11,895 bases of DNA from assembly GCA_020444005.1 (NCBI GenBank), contig JAHLLU010000029.1, forward strand, positions 1 to 11,895, read 5' to 3'. Under the pieces are notes generated by a model that saw only the letters and a program-made list of their open reading frames with translations, ran no database searches and was not told the DNA's origin. Positions within the stretch are counted from its first letter, which is position 1; the number at the start of each line of letters is the position of its first letter. Of the stretch, positions 5,118 to 11,245 are shown piece after piece. A program made the position numbers and the translations under genes. The stretch is from an archaeon. GTDB taxonomy: Archaea; Thermoproteota; Bathyarchaeia; TCS64.

Positions 5118-5953
5118 TATTCTACCCTCTTCTGTATCTCAGCCACTATCTCGGAGAAAACCTTGGCTGCAGGAGAATCCGGGTGGCTCACCACGAATGG
5201 ATTCCCAGAGTCGCTGTCTGCTGCGATCCTTGGGTCCATTGGTATACTGCCTAGCAAGTCAACGCTCATCTCGTCGCTTACCTTGGCTCCTCCGCCCTTG
5301 CTGAATACCTCGATCATTTCCCCGCAGTGTGGGCAGATCATGCCTGCCATGTTCTCAACGATGCCGAAAACTGGTACATTCATCTGTCTGGCGAATGTAA
5401 CTGCTTTTTTGACTACTCCTTGGCTTACCTCGCTTGGGATAGTAACGATAACCACTCCATCCATCTCGGGTAAAAGCTGAAGTATGCTTAGGCTCTCATC
5501 GCCTGTACCCGGAGGTAGGTCAACCAAGAGGTAATCCAGTTCTCCCCAAGCAACCTCGCCGAGGAACTGCCTGATTGCACCCATCTTTAGTGGACCCCTC
5601 CAAATAACGGGGCTCTCATCGCTGGGCAAAAGGAAATCCATGGATACCGCTTTGATTCCGAGAGGGCCTTCTGCTGGCCCTATTCCGGCTGGCCCTGCCT
5701 CAAGTTTGCTTCCTTTGAGTCCAAGCATCTTTGGTACACATGGGCCTGTAAGGTCTGCGTCAAAGACTCCTACTTTTTTTCCGCTTTTAGCTAGTGCTGT
5801 TGCTAGGTTAACGGTTACTAGGGTTTTTCCGACGCCTCCTTTTCCGCTAATTACTGCGATTTTGTGTTTGATTTGCATCATTTTCTCTTTGATTAGGTCC
5901 TTCTCTTGGTTCTTTTTCTCCCAAGGATTTGTTACATCGTTGTTTTCTGTCAA
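5117..5953 (-). CDS. Mrp/NBP35-family Fe-S cluster carrier ATPase
   Basis: Member of the Mrp/ApbC/NBP35 family, ATP-dependent [4Fe-4S] scaffold or carrier proteins, 278 residues. Deviant Walker A GKGGVGKT at 37-44, FDADLTGPCVPKMLG at 64-78 (switch I, family signature), LLVDLPPGTGDE at 142-153 (Walker B/switch II), and the family's cluster-binding CxxC as ENMAGMICPHCG with Cys 207 and 210, expected to bridge a cluster across a dimer. The start appears to be TTG 5953: GAGGA lies 7 nt upstream, and the resulting N-terminal helix (EKDLIKEKMMQIKHKIAV) aligns with that of other archaeal Mrp proteins. An ATG at 5881 or 5878 would remove it. It heads the operon with two NifX-type and two MinD-type genes. 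The palindrome at 5994-6009, on the upstream edge of the TATA-like box, suggests control by the DUF134 protein. Confidence 0.93.
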   Translation of the reverse strand: MTENNDVTNPWEKKNQEKDLIKEKMMQIKHKIAVISGKGGVGKTLVTVNLATALAKSGKKVGVFDADLTGPCVPKMLGLKGSKLEAGPAGIGPAEGPLGIKAVSMDFLLPSDESPVIWRGPLKMGAIRQFLGEVAWGELDYLLVDLPPGTGDESLSILQLLPEMDGVVIVTIPSEVSQGVVKKAVTFARQMNVPVFGIVENMAGMICPHCGEMIEVFSKGGGAKVSDEMSVDLLGSIPMDPRIAADSDSGNPFVVSHPDSPAAKVFSEIVAEIQKRVE

Positions 5954-5985
5954 GGTTTTGTCCTCTTTTAGTCTGGCTTAAATCG

Positions 5986-5995
5986 AGTATTAAAT
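5986..5995 (-). promoter_or_regulatory. TATA-like box of the Mrp-NifX-MinD operon
   Basis: ATTTAATACT on the minus strand, centred about 37 bp before the TTG start at 5953. This predicts transcription starting near 5965 and a short leader that still holds the GAGGA ribosome-binding site at 5961-5965. It touches operator site 4, so occupancy there should affect TBP/TFB binding. Confidence 0.5.
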
Positions 5996-6009
5996 GTGCG
6001 GATGCACAT
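5994..6009. promoter_or_regulatory. Operator-like palindrome, site 4 (Mrp operon)
   Basis: ATGTGC-GGAT-GCACAT: perfect six-base arms around four bases, in the 64-bp gap between the CLC stop and the Mrp start. It shares TGTG-N4-TGCACA with sites 1 and 3 near DUF134 and with site 2 apart from its last base. It also shares the following AAAGG with site 3. It overlaps the upstream edge of the TATA-like box, where the BRE is expected, consistent with repression or competition. Confidence 0.75.
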
Positions 6010-6017
6010 AAAGGCTT

Positions 6018-7808
6018 CTACATTAACTCAAGCATCTTAACCCGTAGATCTTCCTCGTTCAAAACACCCACAAGCTTCATCTTATCCATATTATCAACCA
6101 CCCAGACGCATGATACCTCTGATTCGATGAAATACTCTAAGGCATGTTGAAGGCTATCTTCTTTCGTTAATACCACCGGGTGTTCCATCGGTAGATAACC
6201 TATCTGTAAACTTCTCTTGGGTTGTGTTACTAAGTCCTCAAGGTCCATTTGTCCAATAACTCTTCCACGCCGAGTAACAGGAAACTCCCTGTTTCTACAG
6301 CCCTGTATCGCCTTCATAGCTTCTCCAATTCTCATGCTTTCAGGTAAAGCAACAGGATCAGTCGCCATTATGTCTTCAACTTTCACTTCGTTAAATATCT
6401 CAGGGTTTCTCTGTTTCTTGATGAAATGGTAAAGAACATGCATTGCTTCCTCATCCTCAGTGAACTCATCGATTGGCTGTACATGGGAGTAGAAGCTGAC
6501 ATCTCGACTGATGAAGTAACTTGTCGCAGCAGCTACCAAAGTGAAAATTATGCTGCTTGGCCCAGCAGTCTCAGCCACAAAAGCAACACTGGTCAATAGT
6601 GTCTTGTTCGCAGAGGCTATGATAGACGCCATAGCCGCAACGATAAGTACCTGCTCATCAGGCACAGGAATAAACCGAATATACAAAGCACCAAGAACTG
6701 CACCAACATAGAGTGATGGAACAAAGACACCGCCACTACCTCCACTACTAAGTGTTACGCATGTAACAAACACCTTGAAGAAAAACAAGGCAAGAAGGAA
6801 TCCTGTGCTCCAGTCTCCACTGTTACCCGCGATGATTTCTTGAACAGTCTCATATCCAACACCTAACACTTCAGGCAGGAATAAGCCAATCCCTCCTACG
6901 ATTAAGCCGCCAATCACTGGTACCAAAATAGGCTTGATGCGAAGCCCCTCCTTCACTTCTTTCACAGCATCAAAGAACCTGACGAAAAACGTGCCACCCA
7001 ACGCCATCAACACCCCAATCAAGAAGGCGTGAAGCATAGCCCAAGGACTAGGAATCACAAACCGGGGAATCAAAGGAAAGAAAGTATCAGTTCCCATGAA
7101 GTTTACAGCCACAAGATAAGACGAAATGCTAGCTAGTGTAGCCGGGATAAACGCCTTCCGGGTAATGTCCCTTTTATATGGAATTTCAAGTGCAAACATG
7201 ATGCCTGTAAATGGAGCCTTGAAAATAGCAGCCACACCAGCTGCTGCGCCGCTAATGAGAAAACGTTGTATCTCAGACGTCTCAAGGTTCAATCTCTGAG
7301 CCACAAGGGAACCAATTCCCCCTCCTAACAATAGACTCGGACCCTCGAAACCCGCGCTTCCCCCCACACCCATCGTTATAGTGGACGCAAGAGGCTCAAA
7401 CAAAGTATCCTTAGCGGTCATTATCCCTCCTTCAAAGTGGTATGCTTCTAGAAGCCGATGACTTCCACCCCCCGACTGTTTGGTGGTGCTATATTTCATA
7501 ACCAACCAGTATGCAAGAGTCAAACCCGTCACCGGGAGGATGATCACGAATAACTCATTCACGTGGTGCAGATACTCGGAGAAAAGATGCATGTAATGAT
7601 ATATTTCATGAACAGCAACGCTGAGAAAACCAACAGTAATACCTATTGCTATACTGATTCCAGCCAAATAGATATAGTCATTAAGTGACTCAGTTGAGAT
7701 TACCCCATCTAGCCTATTCCTTAACTCAGCGATGATATTCGACATAACCAATCTTCCCGCAGATGATATGGATAATCTTTTCTTTTTCGCACCGATAAAA
7801 CGCAACAT
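6018..7808 (-). CDS. CLC-family chloride channel/transporter with two CBS domains
   Basis: Integral membrane anion channel or exchanger of the CLC family, 596 residues from ATG 7808. Residues 45-435 hold the hydrophobic helices. Filter elements: GFEGPSLLLGGG with the gating Glu at about 155, GGVFVPSLYVGA (GxFxP) near 359, and the central Tyr in SFYSHV near 440. The first motif is GGGSHRLLEAYHF instead of GSGIP. The inner proton-glutamate position (E. coli E203) reads Ile in MFALEIP, as in CLC channels. The last ~125 residues are a CBS pair (VEDIMATDPVALPE... and HPVVLTKEDSLQHALE...), usually an adenine-nucleotide sensor. Start choice is open: TTG 7829 adds 7 residues; ATG 7745 gives a 575-residue protein and leaves more room for the divergent promoter. 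Same strand as the Mrp operon, but a palindrome and TATA-like box separate them. Confidence 0.92.
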   Translation of the reverse strand: MLRFIGAKKKRLSISSAGRLVMSNIIAELRNRLDGVISTESLNDYIYLAGISIAIGITVGFLSVAVHEIYHYMHLFSEYLHHVNELFVIILPVTGLTLAYWLVMKYSTTKQSGGGSHRLLEAYHFEGGIMTAKDTLFEPLASTITMGVGGSAGFEGPSLLLGGGIGSLVAQRLNLETSEIQRFLISGAAAGVAAIFKAPFTGIMFALEIPYKRDITRKAFIPATLASISSYLVAVNFMGTDTFFPLIPRFVIPSPWAMLHAFLIGVLMALGGTFFVRFFDAVKEVKEGLRIKPILVPVIGGLIVGGIGLFLPEVLGVGYETVQEIIAGNSGDWSTGFLLALFFFKVFVTCVTLSSGGSGGVFVPSLYVGAVLGALYIRFIPVPDEQVLIVAAMASIIASANKTLLTSVAFVAETAGPSSIIFTLVAAATSYFISRDVSFYSHVQPIDEFTEDEEAMHVLYHFIKKQRNPEIFNEVKVEDIMATDPVALPESMRIGEAMKAIQGCRNREFPVTRRGRVIGQMDLEDLVTQPKRSLQIGYLPMEHPVVLTKEDSLQHALEYFIESEVSCVWVVDNMDKMKLVGVLNEEDLRVKMLELM

Positions 7809-7834
7809 TTTAGACAAACTAGGAAACAATCAAG

Positions 7835-8386
7835 ATGTCAAGGTTGACGCCGCAAAGCCCACTCGAAAAACTAACCAGAAAACTGGAACCCAATCCATGG
7901 GGGAACGCACAGGCAGCGGTAGCCATTCTAGTCAGACCCAAGAAAAACGACCTAGAGTTCTTCCTAGTGAAACGAGCAGAAGTAGACGATGATCCTTGGA
8001 GCGGTGACATGGCGTTCCCCGGAGGCAAGAAAAACCTCCAAGACGAGACCCTCATAGATACAGCTGTTCGGGAGGTACTTGAGGAAACAAGCATCGATCT
8101 ACGGGATAAAAAAGTAATAGGCTTCATGGAGCCCGTTTACTCAGCAGTAAGAAAAACCCTCGCCGTACAACCAGTCGTCTACAGATACGATGAATACCCA
8201 GAAGTACATCTCAACTATGAGCTCACAAAACACCTCTGGGCATCACTCAGCGAGATAAAAAAAGGAAAAACTCAAGCAGTAGTCAAAGGATGGGAAGGAC
8301 CAGTCTACAAGGTACAAGGAGAAACCGTCTGGGGGCTGACCTTCCGCATGCTAGAAAACATACTAAAACTGATAGAAGAGGATTAA
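7835..8386 (+). CDS. Nudix hydrolase, CoA-diphosphatase-like
   Basis: Protein of 183 residues hydrolysing a nucleoside diphosphate linked to another group. The segment DPWSGDMAFPGGKK at 53-66 leads into the Nudix box, with E71, then R79-E80-V-L-E83-E84 as the Mg-binding REUxEE core. The layout (FLVKRAEV, WSG, FPGGK) resembles the CoA pyrophosphatase group (YeaB/NUDT7-like) and related archaeal proteins. Two deviations occur: the Gly-to-first-Glu spacing is one residue longer than GX5E, and the Gly after EE-x is Ser (EETSI). The start ATG 7835 fits the family's N-terminus. It is divergent from the CLC gene, very close to its possible starts, and its stop overlaps the sucD stop by four bases. 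Substrate unproven. Confidence 0.85.
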   Translation: MSRLTPQSPLEKLTRKLEPNPWGNAQAAVAILVRPKKNDLEFFLVKRAEVDDDPWSGDMAFPGGKKNLQDETLIDTAVREVLEETSIDLRDKKVIGFMEPVYSAVRKTLAVQPVVYRYDEYPEVHLNYELTKHLWASLSEIKKGKTQAVVKGWEGPVYKVQGETVWGLTFRMLENILKLIEED

Positions 8387-9252
8387 AGAAGCCGTAATAG
8401 CTCCTCGGCAACCTTACCCGGTAACTCACCGACAGCTACACCAGCTTTCTTCAAAGCATTGATCTTGCTATCCGCCGTACCCGTTGAGCCTTGAATAATG
8501 GCACCAGCATGACCCATGCGTTTACCGGGAACCGCTGCACGACCAGCGATAAACGCTGCAACTGGTTTGGAAAAGCCGCCTTCCTTTATGTACTTGGCTG
8601 CTCGTTCCTCAGCATCGCCGCCGATCTCACCGATCAACGCAACCGCTTCAGTTTCAGGGTCATCTTGGAACCACTTTAACATATCAATATAATCAAGACC
8701 AACCACAGGGTCACCACCAAGACCAACACAAGTACTCTGACCAAGACCAACACGTGTAATCTGTGAGGCAATCTCATAAAACAAGGTACCACTACGACTG
8801 ATGATGCCCACATTTCCTTTCTTGAATACCTGAGCCGGCATTATCCCCATCTTGGACTCACCTGCCTTGATGACACCCGGTGTATTAGGACCAACAATAG
8901 TTGTGCCCTTAGCCTTGGCTGCGGCAACTAACTTAATGCTGTCTACAACCGGAACTCCCTCAGTGATAACTATCACAGGGTCCAAGTCAGCTTCAATCGC
9001 CTCAAGCGCCGCATCCAATGAGAAAGGAGCAGGTACAAAGATGATACTCGCATCAATCTCATGATTATCCTGAGCTTCATGAATTGTATCATAGACAGGT
9101 ACTCCTTCTGATTCTTGTCCACCTCTACCGGGAGTAACGCCGGCAACCACCTTGGTGCCATATTCCTTCATCAAACGTGTATGGAACATTCCTTGACTGC
9201 CTGTGATTCCCTGTACGACGACTCGTGTATCTTTATTGATGAACTTGGTCAT
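8383..9252 (-). CDS. sucD: Succinate-CoA ligase, alpha subunit
   Basis: Alpha subunit of succinyl-CoA synthetase (ADP- or GDP-forming), 289 residues, the family's usual length. It binds CoA and carries the phosphohistidine in the reversible conversion of succinyl-CoA, NDP and phosphate to succinate, CoA and NTP. Visible: [16 protein letters not shown] at 14-29 and [12 protein letters not shown] (Rossmann/CoA-binding), GPNTPGVI, the ligase domain [10 protein letters not shown] and [14 protein letters not shown], and [17 protein letters not shown] with the active-site His at 248. The ATG overlaps the sucC stop by one base (TAATG), with GGAGGA 8 nt upstream. The pair serves the TCA cycle or a reductive or partial version, or makes ATP at substrate level; the window does not say which. 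Confidence 0.97.
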   Translation of the reverse strand: MTKFINKDTRVVVQGITGSQGMFHTRLMKEYGTKVVAGVTPGRGGQESEGVPVYDTIHEAQDNHEIDASIIFVPAPFSLDAALEAIEADLDPVIVITEGVPVVDSIKLVAAAKAKGTTIVGPNTPGVIKAGESKMGIMPAQVFKKGNVGIISRSGTLFYEIASQITRVGLGQSTCVGLGGDPVVGLDYIDMLKWFQDDPETEAVALIGEIGGDAEERAAKYIKEGGFSKPVAAFIAGRAAVPGKRMGHAGAIIQGSTGTADSKINALKKAGVAVGELPGKVAEELLRLL

Positions 9253-10397
9253 TATGCGTCTCCTCCAGCCAGTTTCACGGCTTTTTCAGCCGCCTCTTCC
9301 ATGGAATCCAATGTATCTATGTCATTCTTTTTGAGAATGGCCTTTCCCTCTTCTTCCTTGGTGCCCATCATACGAACTACAATAGGCTTCCTTAACCCAA
9401 GCTCCTCACGAGCAGCAACAATACCCTCAGCAGTATAATCACAACGAGTGATGCCCCCAAGTACATTCACAAACAACGCCTTGGTACGTTCATCCCTCAA
9501 CACAAACTTAACCGCCTTTCCGATTCTCTCAGGAGTAGCGCCACCCCCAAGATCAAGGAAGTTAGCCGCCTTGCCTCCGTGAATCATCACAGAGTCAAGG
9601 GTCGCCATGGTTAAACCAGCGCCATTACCTATGATCCCAATGTCTCCATCAAGCTCAACATAGGTAAGGTCCTCTGCCCGAGCCTCAATCTCACGTTCAG
9701 TAAGCTCTCCCTGATAACTATCAAGCAATCTTTCCTGAAGCTCCTTGTGTCTGAATAAAGCATTGTTATCGATGTTCAAACGAGCATCAGCCGCCAAGAA
9801 ACCATCCGCTACCTCTGCCAATGGATTAATCTCAGTAAGCTCAGCGTCCATCTCAACAGCCAAAGTATACAGCTTTGTGACAAACGAAGAGAACTTCCTC
9901 ATCATCCCACCCCTATAACCAAGCTTTGAAGCGATATAGTTAGCGTGATAACTCCTTAAACCAGTCAATGGATCAACATAGAAACGCACGATCTTCTCAG
10001 GAGTCTTCGCGGCAACTTCCTCGATCTCCATACCGCCCTCACTGGAGGCAAGTACGACATGCTGCTTCCTATTACGGTCAATGGTCACACCGAGATATAT
10101 CTCATTAACAATACCTACCTTCTCCTCAACATAGAGTTTCTCAACCTTCAGATCCTTTATCGTCATCCCAAGAAGCTGTTTTGCTGCTTCCTTTGCCTCA
10201 ACTGGGATATCAGCGAACTTGACTCCTCCCGCTTTTCCTCTACCTCCAACCGGTAGCTGTACCTTAATTACAACGGGTTTACCCAGAGACTCGACGTATT
10301 TTGCTGCACCTTCCGGTGTCGTAACCATTTTTCCCATTGGAGTGGGGATTCCGAACTGTTTGAAATACTCTTTAGCTTCGTATTCTAGAAGCTTCAT
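9252..10397 (-). CDS. sucC: Succinate-CoA ligase, beta subunit
   Basis: Beta subunit of succinyl-CoA synthetase, 381 residues, normal length. N-terminal ATP-grasp domain: KVQLPVGGRGKAGG at 45-58 (nucleotide contact), LYVEEKV near 88, and TEINPLAEV at 188-196 with metal-binding residues. C-terminal ligase domain: GNGAGLTMATLD at 257-268, FLDLGGGAT at 280-288 and NVLGGITRCD at 311-320, close to the family's NIFGGI-RCD. The ATG is preceded at 6 nt by AGGTG, a plausible ribosome-binding site. First gene of a two-gene operon with sucD. The 204-bp upstream region holds three CCAATAT boxes, two forming an inverted repeat, but no clear TATA box. Confidence 0.97.
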   Translation of the reverse strand: MKLLEYEAKEYFKQFGIPTPMGKMVTTPEGAAKYVESLGKPVVIKVQLPVGGRGKAGGVKFADIPVEAKEAAKQLLGMTIKDLKVEKLYVEEKVGIVNEIYLGVTIDRNRKQHVVLASSEGGMEIEEVAAKTPEKIVRFYVDPLTGLRSYHANYIASKLGYRGGMMRKFSSFVTKLYTLAVEMDAELTEINPLAEVADGFLAADARLNIDNNALFRHKELQERLLDSYQGELTEREIEARAEDLTYVELDGDIGIIGNGAGLTMATLDSVMIHGGKAANFLDLGGGATPERIGKAVKFVLRDERTKALFVNVLGGITRCDYTAEGIVAAREELGLRKPIVVRMMGTKEEEGKAILKKNDIDTLDSMEEAAEKAVKLAGGDA

Positions 10398-10416
10398 CTA
10401 TTACACCTAATGAAAC

Positions 10417-10444
10417 CCAATATGCTTATGGAGGCTAATATTGG
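10417..10444. repeat. Inverted repeat CCAATAT/ATATTGG before sucC
   Basis: Two perfect seven-base arms (10417-10423 and 10438-10444) separated by 14 bp, 20-47 bp upstream of the sucC start; a third CCAATAT is at 10496-10502. It could be an operator or promoter element for sucCD. The arms are short and A/T-rich, so chance is possible. The rest of the 10398-10601 gap shows no gene or other clear element. Confidence 0.4.
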
Positions 10445-10601
10445 TTCTGGGAACAAGATCTAGGTTGATTATTGCGCAAATGCGAGGTATAGCTCCCAAT
10501 ATTTGTCTTATTTCGAGATAAAAACCAGTCATCATCTATCAATTGCCTATATTATTAATGAACCAGATTTCTCTCCGGCTTAATCTAATCAAATAGAACA
10601 T

Positions 10602-11183
10602 CTAACTGTCCAATACATTATCCAGCTTCATAGAAAGAACCAAAGGCATAACTGGTCTAGGATCATACGGCACAATAAACGAAACTGTAAACCGGTTGGT
10701 CTCAAACACTAGCTCCCACTCATGCTCCACAACATCAACCCCTTTCACTCTATCTCGCCTTAACACAAGCGGAACCTCATGCACAATATCATCCTCAAGA
10801 CCAGTAAAATTGAAGTTTGTCGCCTCCTTCGGGTCCAGCATCAAAACAAAAGGAATAGACTCCTTAACCTTAACATCAATAACATCAGATAAATCAACCA
10901 AAAAGCTACCCATAGACAACCGCTTTACCTGCATGGGAGACATCGAGCTAAGCTCATCACGAGAATAATCCGTCTTTTTCCTGAAGAACCACCGCTTATT
11001 TACTCTAAGAAAAACTAGCTTACTCTCAAAAACCACCAACTTGTAACGCTGATTACGAGCATTTAACTTGACGCGAACAAGATCATCCAGAATACCAGTA
11101 ATCTTCTCGCGTTCAAACACACTCAAATCATATTCAAAACACCATTGGTATCCAAGCTTAAAACTTATCTTAATACAAAACAT
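10602..11183 (-). CDS. Hypothetical protein, 193 residues
   Basis: I do not recognise this protein. It is soluble in appearance, with no signal peptide or membrane helix, and is rich in beta-strand-like alternation of hydrophobic and charged residues (YKLVVFESKLVFLRV, VPLVLRRDRV, WELVFETNRFTVSFIV). Basic and acidic residues are about balanced. The middle segment SRDELSSMSPMQVKRLSMGSF looks helical. Two Cys occur near the N-terminus (residues 3 and 15). A fold of two beta-rich halves around a helical link is possible, but that is a guess. The start is ATG 11183, about 62 bp from the divergent M20 gene; no ribosome-binding site is well placed, so a leaderless mRNA is likely. Codon use looks like its neighbours and the frame is open for 193 codons, so it is probably a real gene. 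Confidence 0.65.
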   Translation of the reverse strand: MFCIKISFKLGYQWCFEYDLSVFEREKITGILDDLVRVKLNARNQRYKLVVFESKLVFLRVNKRWFFRKKTDYSRDELSSMSPMQVKRLSMGSFLVDLSDVIDVKVKESIPFVLMLDPKEATNFNFTGLEDDIVHEVPLVLRRDRVKGVDVVEHEWELVFETNRFTVSFIVPYDPRPVMPLVLSMKLDNVLDS

Positions 11184-11205
11184 AGAAACGGTTCGATTAC
11201 CTCAT

Positions 11206-11217
11206 CTTTCTTAAGCC
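11206..11217. promoter_or_regulatory. Possible shared TATA-like element for divergent genes
   Basis: CTTTCTTAAGCC with the palindrome CTTAAG, lying roughly 30 bp from both the minus-strand start at 11183 and the plus-strand start at 11246. This is the spacing expected for two leaderless archaeal transcripts. It is a poor TATA match and rests on position only. Confidence 0.3.
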
Positions 11218-11245
11218 TAGAACACATCATGATATTCTGATATTA

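Noticed and set aside
4861..5304. Open frame of 147 codons opposite the NifX and Mrp genes
   Set aside because: Shadow of two well-conserved coding regions; no family features and no ribosome-binding site.
1529..5953. Reading the NifX/Mrp/MinD cluster as a nitrogenase (nif) region
   Set aside because: No NifH, NifD, NifK, NifE, NifN or radical-SAM NifB is present; the NifX-type proteins are the short stand-alone kind found in many non-diazotrophs.
5640..5981. Open frame of 113 codons opposite the Mrp gene, with a hydrophobic C-terminus
   Set aside because: Hydrophobicity arises from the complement of Lys/Glu codons of the Mrp N-terminus; it crosses the Mrp promoter.
7819..8127. Open frame opposite the Nudix gene
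   Set aside because: Antisense to a clear Nudix box; Ser/Arg-rich product typical of a shadow frame.
10473..10486. TGCGCAAATGCGAG, resembling operator site 3 (shares GCAAATGC), upstream of sucC
   Set aside because: The TGTG and TGCACA arms are broken in both halves and it lies 76 bp from the start; an eight-base core match can arise by chance in a window of this size.
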